A stretch of DNA of 64,000 nt from Amyelois transitella (Eukaryota; Arthropoda; Insecta; Lepidoptera; Pyralidae). Under the pieces are notes generated by a model. It did not search any database, was not told the origin of the DNA, and was given only the letters and a program-made list of their open reading frames with translations. Positions 12,628-24,000 of the stretch are shown here, piece after piece. How positions within the stretch are numbered: position 1 is the first letter of the stretch; each line of letters starts with the position of its first letter. The stretch spans positions 47,501 through 111,500 of the forward strand of contig NC_083506.1 of NCBI RefSeq assembly GCF_032362555.1, written 5' to 3'. The position numbers and the translations under genes are program-made.

Positions 12628-12805
12628 TATGGTCACGTCTATATCCTTTGCGGGGTAGACAGAACCAATAGTCTTGAAAAGACTGAATGGCCATGTTCAG
12701 CTATTTGGCTTAATGATGGAATTGAGATTCAAATAGAGACAGGTTGCTAGCCCATCGCCTAAAAAAGAATCCCAAGTTTGTTAGCCTATCCCTTAGTCGC
12801 CTAAT
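12628..12805 (+). repeat. R1 repeat, 3'-truncated copy
   Basis: A second + strand copy only 60 bases after the previous one. It begins at GGTCACGTCTATATCC and stops at CCCTTAGTCGCC. Confidence 0.65.
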
Positions 12806-13544
12806 ACTTAATATGTATATTTAAATCACGCCCCTTTCCCAGAAGAGTAGGCAGAGACCACATCTTTTTACTTGCCACAATGCCTGCATACTTCTTTCAT
12901 TCCATCCACATTCATAACTCTCTTCATGCAAGCTCGTCGGTATCGGGTACTCTTGAGGTGAGTTTTTGCTAGACAAGAATGTCTCCAATTTGATCAAGGT
13001 ACGTTCGTCGTTTGGTACCTTTGCACTCAAGCAGTTTTCCAATTCACACTTCCTTTGTATATTTCCTCCAAATCATAGTACTTAGTAAAATACAAATCTT
13101 ACTTAGTAAAAATACTATAGGCGATATCGTTAATAAACCACACACAACTGATTCGCACGGCACACGCTACTGAGGACCACGCGAACGAGAACCAACAAAA
13201 GTTCTAGTCTGTTCTCACGTTCTTCGCTCTTTGTCTCGCGCCAAAAAAGCGATAAAAATTGAAGAACGCAACGAGAACCTAAGAAGAGTACGTGAATGAG
13301 TTCCATATTCACGGTTCTCATATCGTGTGTGACGGAATTCTTGTTTCTTTTTCCTCTATCTGTGTCTTAAGGCATCAGGCTTGTTGGCAGGTAATTACAA
13401 GTTCATTGTGACAGTCTTAATCAGAGGTCTGAACTGACAGAACAAAATGGAGATGATATGTACAACACGTCTTGCAAGTAAAACTTTGGTAGTAAAAAGT
13501 ATTTTATGGGAAGATAATTCAAAGAAAATGAAATAATCCCTATA

Positions 13545-13625
13545 GTTATGGACGTGGCCTCTCAGTCTTTTCAAGACTGTTGGCTCTGTCTGCCCCACAA
13601 GGGATATAGACGTGATCATATGTAT
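13545..13625 (-). repeat. R1 repeat 5' fragment (inverted)
   Basis: GTCTTTTCAAGACTGTTGGC to AAGGGATATAGACGTGATC is the reverse complement of the first third of R1. It is followed by ATATGTATGTATG, the usual flank of this family. Confidence 0.6.
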
Positions 13626-14093
13626 GTATGTTATTGTATGTAGGTTACAAGTAATGTAAACCAGTGTTCAAAACCTGGTTGCGTTAATACGCACATCTCT
13701 AGTTCCGTGTGACAGTTAGAAACTAAAATATTTTTATTTATCTTTACATATCATAGCTTGATTCTTTTGACATATGCCAAATGCGAGGTCGACATAAAAT
13801 ATGATAGAAATTAAAAAAAAATAAACCTTACTACCTACTACATGTACTTTAAAAAGTTTATTTTTCATCTTTCACTCCATTATAATTTCGTTGGGTCTTT
13901 GTGATTCTTATAATAATTCCATTCTTGCACTTTTTTCTGCAATGTAAAGTTGCGATAGAATATATTTCATATCAGAAGAATATTAATGTAATCTGTTTTA
14001 AGAGGTTATGTGAAAATAATTGGGAAACTTTGAATGCAATTAAAGGTATTTACATTATAATATTAATATCTGAAGTAGGTACCTACTTTCAGA

Positions 14094-16623
14094 ATGTTTA
14101 TACAACGACTGATGTGTCGAGCATGTTACAATAGGACAGTTCTCGCAAAAAGTAAAGTGCGATGTAAAGGGTCTAAATCCCAGTTGGGAAACGAGAGTCC
14201 TTTAAAGAATCTACTGAACGATGCCAGCGCTTTCGAAGAGGGTCAGCAGCGCGAGCCGGCGCTTCAGTGGGCCACGCAGCCGTACACGGCGCGGCCGGGC
14301 CGCGCCACTGCCAGCGAGCCGCGCACGGAGCCACAGGACACCGCCGTGCTGCTGTTCCCGGGGCAGGGCTCTCAGCGCGTGGGCATGGGCCGCCTGCTCG
14401 CTGACATCCCCGCTGCGAGAGAGCTCTACGAGCTCGCCTCCAGTGTCGTAGGGTACATTTTCCAGTTGGCTTAATTTTGCTTAACTCTACTAGGGTTAGA
14501 AAAACCGGTCTAGTATGATTTGGACTCGCGCACAAATGGTTCCGTACCATTATCTATATGGTTTATAGCCTGGTGGTCTCAGTCTCTTATCCCTCTTGGA
14601 GTAGACAGGGATAACAATCATAAGACTCAAGCCTATGTTTATACAGCTGCCTGTTGTGACGGTTGTTGACACACAATATGTTTTCCTTCCCCATAGACCA
14701 CCAGGTTGAAGTGGTCTTGGTCTTACATGTCAGCAACACACAATGCTTTTGCCTTGTGGCATTAAGTCCACCTGTTGTACATTTTACATGCATAAAGTTT
14801 AAATAAATAAATGTTTTATTACCAATTATCACGAAACTGTCAAAACAAGAAGAAGAAAATGATCTTTTCTTCCTCCTGGCATTTATCCCTGTCATAGTCT
14901 AAACTCTTGAGAGACGCCCAGGGCGTGCCTTTTGACTATATCCTGGATTGGGTAAGTTAGATTTTTACCCAAAGTAACTCCCATCTGACCCACACAACCT
15001 ATGCAGAATATTCATTCATGGTAAAAACTGTACATTGTCTGTCAGCCAGTTATTCAGTAAAGGAATTCTATTTCCTTAGTCACCTTTCACTATATCCATG
15101 GCAAAGAGATGGAGTGGTCTGATTCAAACAATTTGTTTTGAACATTATTATGACAGTAATAATTAGGGTATACATACCATTATTATGTTGTTCTCAGTTA
15201 TAGTGTAGACTCAATGGCCATGTTTACATACATACTTAGTGTTGAAATTGAGGTTTCAAAAGATTTTAATATTTTTTTATTTATGTAGAAAGACCAACAG
15301 CTAAAAAAAATATCTTGATAGTAAGTAAATAAAAGCAAAATGAAACCTCTTAACGTAAAGGTTCTCGCCGATAAAAAGAGATTGGCCTCACTTTTCAGGT
15401 GGGACGTGTGGCGCGTGTGCACGGAGGGCCCGGCGGAGGAGCTGGCGCGGCGCTGCCAGACGGCGGTGGTGGTGACGGCGCTGGCGGCGCTGGAGCGCGC
15501 GCGCGAGCTGCGGCCCGGCGTGCTGGAGCGCGTGCGCGGCGCGGCCGGCTTCTCGCTCGGCGAGTTCGCGGCGCTCGTGTTCGCGGGCGCGCTGCCGCTG
15601 GAGCGCGCGCTGCGGCTGCTGGAGCTGCGCACGGCGGCCTCGCGCGCGGCGGCGGCGGAGCGCGCGGGCGGCATGCTGACGCTGTGGCTGGCGGCCGACG
15701 CGCGCCTGGCGCCCGCGCTGGCGGCCGCGCGCGACCACGCGCGCCGCCGCGGCCAGCCCGAGCCCGTGGCGCAGGTCGCCAACTACCTCTACCCCAACTG
15801 CAAGGTCGTCGCTGGCGATGAAGAGGTTGGTGTACGCTATCATGTGCTTATCACCCAAACGTGTTGTGTATTAGTTGAATCTTTACTGAACACTGTTAGC
15901 ATATATAATTGTTTTTTTATTCATAATAGCCCAGTCGTGTACAATATTAAATTCGATGTTTTATTTACAGGCATTAAAATGGTTAGAGTTGAATGGGTCG
16001 TCGTTCGGTATCCGGCGCTGCGCACGCGTGGCCGCTGAGGGCGCCTTCCACACGCCGCTCATGCGCAAGGCGGAGGACGCACTGCGCGAAGCACTGGCCA
16101 ATATGGAGGTGGGCACGCTGGTGTATTTTTATTACTTGATTTTTGATATGATTAGTTTTGTTCCCTTGCAGATTAATCAAGGCAAACATATAATAAAAAC
16201 TTGGGATTTCAGTATAATAATATATTTATAATAATGATGTGATTAGATTTACATTTTAGAATAGGACTACTCCATATCTTTCCTATGGATGTCGTAAAAG
16301 GCAATGGCTGATAAAGTTGTGATTTTTATTGTAGGCATCCAGTTTTCAATATTAGAATGTGACAGGTGCGCGCGCCGCGCGTGGCGGTGGTGTCGGGCAC
16401 GCACGCGCGCGCGTACGGCGGGCCGCGCGACGTGCGCGCGCGCCTGGCGCAGCACGTGGCGCGCGCCGTGCGCTGGGAGCAGGCGCTGCACGCGCTGTAC
16501 GCGCGGCCGCGCGGCGCGCGCTTCCCGCTCACGCTGACGCTGGGCCCGGGCGCCGCGCTGCGCGCCACGCTGCGGCAGGTCAACGCGCGCGCCTGGGACT
16601 CCTCCGTGCACATCGATGTTTGA
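14094..16623 (+). CDS. MCAT: Malonyl-CoA-acyl carrier protein transacylase, mitochondrial
   Basis: Four exons, 14094-14452, 15399-15825, 15971-16108 and 16366-16623, join in phases 2, 0 and 0 to give 393 residues (human MCAT 390). The enzyme transfers malonyl groups from CoA to mitochondrial acyl carrier protein, feeding type II fatty-acid synthesis and hence lipoate production. The first 45 residues are Arg/Lys-rich with few acids, as in a mitochondrial presequence. The acyltransferase motif LFPGQGSQ is at 87-94, the nucleophile elbow GFSLGEFAAL puts the catalytic Ser at about 172, and GAFHTPLM carries the catalytic His at about 289. Exons 2 and 4 are extremely GC-rich while the introns are AT-rich. 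The start was chosen as the first ATG giving a transit-peptide-like N-terminus. Confidence 0.95.
16258..16310 (-). repeat. R1 repeat fragment next to MCAT exon 4
   Basis: GGACTACTCCATATCTTTCC followed by ATGGATGTCGTAAAAGGC is the reverse complement of the R1 3' block. It ends about 55 bases before the exon 4 acceptor, so part of the repeat may now lie in the branch-point region of this intron. Confidence 0.5.
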
Positions 16624-16653
16624 CAGCCATCCATCCGCCATCTTGACTACCTT

Positions 16654-16659
16654 AATAAA
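16654..16659 (+). terminator. Polyadenylation signal of MCAT
   Basis: AATAAA starts 31 bases after the MCAT stop codon, so the 3' UTR is probably very short. Confidence 0.65.
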
Positions 16660-16848
16660 CCCTTGTAAATACTTACGTCTTGTTCTTTTATTTCAACTAG
16701 ACATTCATTTAATCTACTTTCTCCTGACGTTAATTCCGGTTACATCCTCACCTCATTATCATTTAATAACAAGTTGGCTGAACGGAGTGTTCCTATTCTT
16801 AAGTGCAAGTTGTTTAACAGTATATATATATGTATATATGTAAGCTTT

Positions 16849-17330
16849 GTGTTGTCACTTGACAGTGACATTTCAGTATTTGATAGTTCAGCCTAAAGCG
16901 GGAATCTAACGAAGAGAATGTGGCGACATCTCTACGCCACTCGTCACAACATCAAATCACACAACAACTGTCAATCATCTCGAAGAAATCGACGCGCTCA
17001 GCCAATAGCAGCGAAGAACCCAAATCGCGATTTCAAAGATTTCATGGATTGGAGCTATATATACAACCTCCGACACAACATCGTCGGAGCCGCGGTTCCC
17101 CAGGCATAACACCTAGCCTGGCGGAAGATCTTCCCTTTGGTGGCGGTCGAGCCGAATCATCGCTCCCGCTACCGTCAAAAAAGAGTGTCAAATAAACACA
17201 ATTAAATACGGTCTACCGATTAATTATTTTGAATAATAAACGATACAATAATTCAGTGAATCCCAAATGTGTGCATGTGAATTTACTTTCAGTGTAAAGA
17301 CAATTCAAGTGTAATAATAAAAATAGTAAA
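16849..17330 (+). mobile_element. Possible solo LTR
   Basis: This interval has the order of parts of a retrotransposon LTR: it opens with TGTTGTCACTTGACAG, has a TATATATA box at about 17055, and an AATAAA about 130 bases further on, with a GC-rich middle between. No gag or pol sequence lies beside it. The ends are not fixed because I cannot see a matching second LTR or a clear target-site duplication. It could instead be an unrelated promoter-like spacer. Confidence 0.3.
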
Positions 17331-18239
17331 GCATGAACATTTAATTGTCGATTCTCTGTTTTTAGGTTAGTATTTCATTAGTTTGTACTTATAATACTAG
17401 TAAGTAATGTTAAGTTTATCTGTTTTAATGAATAAACTCTGTTTTTAGATGAATCACATGGTGTTATGCTTTAAAGGAGAAAAACCCATCTTATATATAT
17501 ATCTTTCATATTATTTATAGGTCACAGGTACCAACACCTAAAAAAAATAAAGTATACTTATACATACATACATATTATTACGTCTATATCCCTTGCGGGG
17601 TGGACAGAGCTAAGTCGAAAAAATTGATGAAATGATGTGCCGCGTGGTTCCCGGCACCAATAGAAAGCCAAATAACTGAACGAGGCCTATCAATCTTTCA
17701 AGTTGGTACTTATATGTACTTTAAAATATATTCTAATTTAATTCAATATTTTACATGTTAAAGTTAATATTGAGTAAACGATAAATGAATGATCTGGAAG
17801 TCTTAACCTACACCAAGGAACATACAAACGCGAGAAAATAAACTTAATTCTCACGTGTAAAGAAGATTTGATATTTGTATTATTGGTGGCTAAATCCCAT
17901 CACTCCAGTGTATTTGGCCCTCGATCAGTGGCGGATTTATCAGCAGGCTGAAGCCTAGGGCGGCGGATTTGAGGGGGCGGCAAATTCAGCCCCCAAAATC
18001 TTTAATTAAAAAAATAAAAAAAACCTTATAACATACTTTGATGTTATAAGGTTTCATTGCTTAATTTGTCAAAGTGTGGTATTAAAAGTTTTTAGAGCTG
18101 GCCATTTGTTATTTATATAATAAAAAATGAATTCGGATTTCAAAAATGGAACTCTTTAGCAATAATAATGAGTAAAAATTTCATTTAATTGTCATTATTG
18201 TTGCAATTTGGCGGCAAAGTGAAAATAATTCGTGCCAAA
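17331..18239. other. Spacer with repeat fragments
   Basis: AT-rich sequence without a gene. It holds an R1 fragment at 17575-17665 (CGTCTATATCCCTTGCGGGG ... CGCGTGGTTCCCGGCACC). At 17925-18000 there is a block of the type GTGGCGGATTTATCAGCAGG followed by a G-rich tract, which I have seen as a dispersed insect repeat. A 15-base inverted repeat, AACCTTATAACATAC / TATGTTATAAGGTTT, occurs at about 18022-18052. Confidence 0.45.
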
Positions 18240-19047
18240 AATATAAATTAAACGCGAGAAAATTTTCGTGCAATGATTTTTTAGGACTTTCGGTGTAAGT
18301 TAACTCAACAAAAAACTTACAATAGACTTCGATTGGCCTTTCATTGAAGCCCATCTCGTGCCACTGTTTACAACTGGTTCAATGAATTTAAGCGTGGTCG
18401 GTCTAATCTCACCGATGATCTGAGTGAGGGACGGCCTTCTACGGCGACGACTGAAGAAAACATCAGCGTTGTGCGGCGTATGATAAAGGCTGATAAAAGA
18501 GTTACCTATCAGCAGATTCGGACAAGTCTAGGCATTGGTATGAGCCAAATCCATAAAATCCTCCATGAACATTTAGAGGTCAGGAAGCTTTGTGCCCGGT
18601 GGATACCCCATAATTTGACTGAGGCCCAAAAACTCCGTCGTGTTAATTGGTGCCGTGATATGATTGAAAAATTTAACGGGAGTGACTCAAATGCCGTATT
18701 CGACATAAGTACTTACGGGTGACGAAAGCTGGATTTATTATTATGATCCAGAAACTAAAAGGTAGTCGGCCCAGTGGGTGTTTCCGTTCGAGGAGTTGCC
18801 CACAAAAGTGAAGAGAGGTCGAAGTGTGGGAAGAAAGATGGTGGCTTCGTTCTTCGGAAGGAGAGGCCATTACGCGACAACTGTTTTAGAGGATCAAAAA
18901 ACAGTTAATGCAGAGTGGTACACCAATATTTGTTTGCCACTTATCTTTGAAAAAGTTCGGGAGAAACGACCTCGCAGCAGAAACCTCCTTCATCACGACA
19001 ACGCCTCGGCGCACACCGCCAGGCGAACCATCGACTTTTTAGAATAG

Positions 19048-20410
19048 AATAGATTTATTTTCAAAATTGGATACAAGGTATCACTTATTGACGTCACATA
19101 ACTTAAATCTAATTATAACTACTACCGCTTCCAAAGCGCATGTGTAGAAGAAGCGGCGGAACAAACTACACTATATAAGTTTTTGTTATAAAATATAGTA
19201 TCGTTGAGTTAGTATCTCGTTACACAAGTTTCGAACTTACTTCGAGGCCAACTCAATCAGTGTAATTTGTCCCGTATATATTTATATTTACACTGCAGCA
19301 TTTTCATAGGACGTCAATTTACAAATATAGATCTCTTAAATCTAAATCGTGGACGAATGCACATTGTCTACATTAAAAAACATGTATGAATGTAGAACTG
19401 ATTATGTCAATACGAATATTTCGTCAAATAAAATAAATATAAAATAAAATATGTACATACTGTACAAATTATGTCAAGATCATGTCAAAAATACACAAGC
19501 ATTTAAGAGGCCATTATGTCCAGCTCGGGCCACACATGTTTATCATTAATATAATCATCCGTGCTGTAATAGGCTTTCCTACAAAGCTCAACTTTAATAT
19601 ACTTTTTGAATTTTCTATCATTCATTTCAAGAACACTTTTTGGTAATTTATTATAAAATCTTATACAATTAATCAGAAATGATTTCCCTACCTTAGCCAG
19701 CCGATGTGCTGGGATCAACAACTTGTAATTGTTCCGCAGTGATATTATACATTCACCTACTTTTTTGAAAGAGTCTTAAGTTTTTCCTAACATGCATGAT
19801 GTTATCGAATATGTATCGGGCAAAGTTAAAATATTTAGGATTTTGAAAAAATCTCTAAGCGAATCTTTTTGTTTAAGACCGTAGATATATCGAATTGCCC
19901 TTTTATGTAAAATTAAAATAGTTTGTATGTCTGCTGTTGATCCCTATAGCAGTAGACCATATGACATTAAACTATGAAAATAACTAAAATATACTAGCTT
20001 AGCAGTTGCCACATCCGCCAAATGCCTAATGCGACGAATAGCGTATGCTGCAGAAATAAGCCTTTTAGAAAGTTTTAAAATGTGAGCATGCCATTTCAAA
20101 GAATCTAATGTTATTCCTAAGAAAGTAGTACTATCAACAAAATCTAATCTTTTACTACTTATACTAATATCCACATTTGCCTGCCGCACATTGGGAAGTG
20201 TAAACTTAATGCATTGAGTCTCATTTGCATTTAACTGTAACTTGTTGATTGTAAACCAGTTAGAAATGGCGGCTAAAGTGCTATTCACATCATCACAGAT
20301 TTCGCTACGGCGGTTCATTTTAAAAATTAGTGACGTATCATCTGCAAACAACACGATGCCAGTCTGTTTCTCAATCATGCAAGGCAGGTCGTTGATATAT
20401 ACCAGAGACA
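19048..20410 (-). mobile_element. 5'-truncated non-LTR retrotransposon (LINE) inserted in mariner
   Basis: The minus strand from about 20410 encodes the end of a reverse transcriptase: VYINDLP, FADDTSL (the catalytic box) and SWFTINKLQLN-like thumb residues, then KLSKRLISAAYAIRRIRHL. A second open piece, 19721-19503, has VLEMNDRKFKKYIK. The palm/thumb order fits the Jockey/CR1 group. It is 5' truncated, as usual for LINEs, and interrupts the mariner gene between TIDFLE and NVELLV. Its 3' UTR carries a stem-loop with arms CCGCTTC (19125-19131) and GAAGCGG (19150-19156), also present in two other copies in this window. Confidence 0.8.
19165..19280 (+). mobile_element. SINE body fragment inside the LINE
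   Basis: The block TTATAAAATATAGTATCGTT through GAACTTACTTCGAGGC matches the body of the SINE at 6033-6285 closely and in the same orientation. It lies within the 3' UTR of the minus-strand LINE, which would make three nested layers (SINE in LINE in mariner), or else the LINE and SINE share a 3' sequence. Confidence 0.45.
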
Positions 20411-20976
20411 TCAAATGTGGAATTACTGGTTCACCCGCCATACAGCCCCGACCTTGCACCTTGTAAATGATTTCTATTTATTCCCCAAAATAAAAGAAAA
20501 ACTTCGCGGTAAACGTTTTGTGAACGCTGAGGAAGCAGTCGCTGCGTTTGAAAGGGCCGTCGAAGAGACACCTAGGGAAGAGGTGCTTCTCCCAATGGTT
20601 CCATTACACTATTTTGAAAAGATATAATAAAACTAATATTATAGTAGAATGCTCAGTTTTTGATTTTTTAAAAACTTTCAGTTTGACCCTCGTATGTACA
20701 GGATGACTGGTAAGTCGCGTTTTCATATTTAAGAGCATAGATTATGTATTTTTGAGGACAATGAACGAATTGAGATATAAATGAAACAAATATTTAGTAA
20801 CAACTATGATATAATAAAGAGATATATTCACCTATCAAAAATAAATAGTATGCTACGTCCACAAAATTCGGAATAATATAAGACTATAGAATCTCAGTTC
20901 CAACCTTGAGATAAAGGCGCGGTGTATGTATAGACAGGTAAGTACTAATCAGTGTAACGTCGCAACATTGAACGCT

Positions 20977-20982
20977 TTTATT
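20977..20982 (-). terminator. Polyadenylation signal of ACADVL
   Basis: TTTATT on the + strand reads AATAAA on the minus strand, 107 bases past the ACADVL stop codon. Confidence 0.55.
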
Positions 20983-21088
20983 TTATATGAATTTGAGTTC
21001 TTTCGTGCATTTCAAAAAACACAAATAATCGGTATGCGCCATGGCGGTGTCTATCGCGTCATATCATCCCGAGAGAGCGCCCGCGGCG

Positions 21089-24000
21089 TCACACGTTGAG
21101 CGGGTTGATGGTGGGCTGGCCCGCGTTGGCGGCCACGTCGCGGCCCAGCTGCGCCAGGCGCGCGTACTGCGCGTGCGCGCGCGCGTCGCGGGTGGCGGCC
21201 ACGGCGCCGGGGATGCGCGCCAGCGCGTCGTCGGCCCAGGCGGCGGCCAGGCGCAGCTCGTGCGCGGCGGCCGGCAGCCCCAGGCGCGCCGCCCGCGACG
21301 CGCGCGACAGCGCCGCCGCCGTGGTGTACGCGTCGATGGCGGCCGCCGCCAGCCGGTTGAGCACGAACTGCTCGTCCACGATGCCGCGCCCGTACCGCAC
21401 CAGCGCGCCCTCCACGCCGCGCCCGAACTCCTGCAACGGTGCGCCACATCTCACTCGCCCGAACATAAATCGTGAACAAAATGGTATGGTCAGTTCAGTT
21501 CAAGCGGCAAAAAAACGTGAAAGGAACGCCAGCGGCCCACCTGCACAGCCTTGCCGAGCTCCTGCGCATGCGCCCGCAGCTCGGGCGCCACGAGCGGCCC
21601 CACGTCGGGCGCGCGCTCCAGCCCCACGGCGGCGGAGGCGCGCCGCGTCGCCTCGCTGAAGATCAGCCCCAGGTGCGCCGTCGGGTTCTTGAACGCGCGC
21701 TGCAGCTCCTGAGCAAATCAAACTCTACATGTTAACATGTCACGGAAAAACTTGTTGCCGACCACCTGGATCATGGTAGTCATTTCAAACTTCCTGTAAA
21801 AACCTGTGTTAGTAACGAATTTCTACAACGTAGCCGCAACCGTCCATACCTGTAGATGCGACCCGGCGAACTGAATGCCCGTGAGCGCCACGAACAGCCG
21901 CAAGATGTCGTTGGTGCCTTCGAAGATGCGGAAGATTCGCAGGTCGCGCAGCACGCGCTCCAACCCCGTTGCCTTCATGAAGCCCATGCCGCCCAAGATC
22001 TGGATGGCCTCGTCCGTCACCGTCCACGCGGAGTCGGACGCGAACACCTTGCTGATGGCCGCCTCCAGGTGGTAGTCCTGGCAGCCCGTGTCCATGTTGC
22101 CCGACACCATGTAGGCCAGCGACTCCGTCACGTACTGCAGCGTGGCCATGCGCGCCAGCTTCTCCTGTAACGAGAAAATGCTGCGTTAGCGTATCCAACT
22201 CTCGAAGTTAGTGAGTCGCTGAGTGGTGCGGTGAAGCGCGACCGACCTGTATGGTGCCGAACTCGATGAGCTTCTTGCCGAACTGCACGCGCGTGGCGGC
22301 GTGCTCGGCGGCCTGGCGGATGGCGGCGCGCTGCGTGCCCGCCAGCGCGGCCGCCATGCCGAAGCGCCCGTTGTTCAGGATGTTCATCGCCACCTGACAC
22401 AGACATTGCAAAACTTTCATTTGGGGTCGAAAAAATCTTTTACTTTTGACTTTCTATTTCTTATTAATAATTAATGAAAATAAATCTATTGTTTTTGATG
22501 GTTAAGGACACTACGACATTGATATTTCAGTAGTAAGGTTATCTCTCTCATCTTTACAGATAGCATTGCCAGGTATGGCCTCAACGGCCTGACATAAGTG
22601 TTCCCTGTAAGCGGTTGATTCCATTTGAATCGCAGATCAGCAAATGGATCAGTAAGGAATAAGAAGGCCCATTAAACTATATAGGTTAGTCATTAAAACA
22701 TTTCCTTCTTCGACTTCCAGCAAGGAAAAAGTATTATGTATAGGTATGTACCCCGATTCATCCCATGGTAAAAAGGTTAAAATCTCAAGATAAGAGTAGT
22801 CAAGTTATTCAACTAATGATTTTTAGATAATAATATGACTATTTTACCAGTAAGGATTCAGAAGTAATTCATATGAAACGCATACTTTTGTATATGAAAT
22901 AGGATGATTAAAAATTTAAAATGTATCTAACTGATACTACTTTTTTAATTTCCTTATCTGTACGGTTAACTACCCATAACAACATTCGCGAACATAAACT
23001 CGTATCAACAGATGATATCTCATGAGAAAGGTACCTACCTTTGGACATTGCCCATGCTCATATCTTCAAATAAACATTATTACGCCTTGTTATTCCGATG
23101 GGACAATGATCGTGAAATATTTTTCATCATGAACGCTAGAGATAGCAACGACCTTGCTCAGGATGACGTCACGCTTCAAAACAACGCTGTTTACACTCAT
23201 TTGCTCAGAAAAACTATGTAAAATCTAATATATCTGGCTGGAAATAATTTAGCTGTTTCTTTGGAACTTACAGTATACAACTATTTGTTTCAAGTTTTGA
23301 TACATATAATAATACAGTAAAAAAAACATTTTTGTCTGTCTGACTGGTAAGTTATAACTTCGAAACTACTCAACTGATTTGAATTTGTTTTCACAGGTGG
23401 AGGATTACCTAAATCTATTTAGGAGCGTTGTCAAAACTTTGTTTCATCAAAATACGTTAAGGGAAAAGAAGTTATGGTCAACTGAAAAATTTCCTTCAAG
23501 CACTGTTTCAAAACTTCAAACAGAGTCAAACGCGGTTACAACGTGTTGGCTAGAATTCCTACTTTGTTTTATCGGTAGCTCTGTTCATTTCGTGCTGTTT
23601 TATATGTTTTACTCTTATGGTGCAACAAAGAGTTCATCTATCTATCAATAAAGACAAAATCACTCAACACGCTATTGAAATATTGGCACGGGAATAGGAT
23701 ACTATAGAATTAACGATAAGTTTATTACAAGTGTGGCTAATAGTTTCCCCAGGTTACGCGAAAAGCGACATACGCGGGCGGAGCTGCGGACAACAGCTGG
23801 CAATAAGGTGCTAAATAAAAAGCGTTCTTCAAAAACTTATTATTTGGACATCATAGCACATTTTTCACTTTTTGAGCAGTAATGTAGATAAAATTACGGA
23901 ACTATTAATGTTTGAGTCGTCGATCAATTGTACGAGTAATGATAAGCACCTTCTTATCGCGGCGGCTATCTGAGGGCACGGCCTAGCGCAGTGCAAAGGT

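Larger units (their letters stand above)
11566..14093. other. XPA-MCAT intergenic region with dispersed repeats
   Basis: This 2.5-kb divergent interval should contain both promoters. I see no TATA-type promoter I can assign. It is dominated by R1 repeat copies at 11600-11800, 12327-12566, 12628-12805 (+) and 13545-13625 (-), with AT-rich filler. The stretch 13130-13330 contains several GTTCTC/GAGAAC motifs in both orientations and may be a decayed foldback repeat. No open frame here looks like a gene. Confidence 0.5.
18240..20692 (+). mobile_element. Mariner DNA transposon, dead, split by a LINE
   Basis: Peptides of a mariner transposase run along the + strand: FNEFKRGRSNLTDD, a helix-turn-helix at 18471-18720, GDESWIYYYDPE (first catalytic Asp), HHDNASAHTARRTIDFLE (second Asp) and, beyond an insertion, NVELLVHPPYSPDLAPC. 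The gene is broken: a frameshift just before GDESW, a TAG after PETKR, a 4-base insertion (AAAT) at the third Asp region that otherwise would read PCDFYLFP, and the LINE at about 19048-20410. The 3' end carries an inverted-repeat end reading TACGAGGGTCAAACTGAAAG on the minus strand, followed by TA. I could not find the matching 5' end. Confidence 0.85.

Noticed and set aside
15388-15858. Alternative frames over MCAT exon 2
   Set aside because: Low-complexity Ala/Arg/Gly peptides, shadows of the GC-rich exon.
21720-21800. A possible 28-base ACADVL micro-exon (acceptor near 21795, donor near 21767)
   Set aside because: It would introduce a stop in frame (GAA GTT TGA), and exons 8 and 9 join in phase 0 without it.
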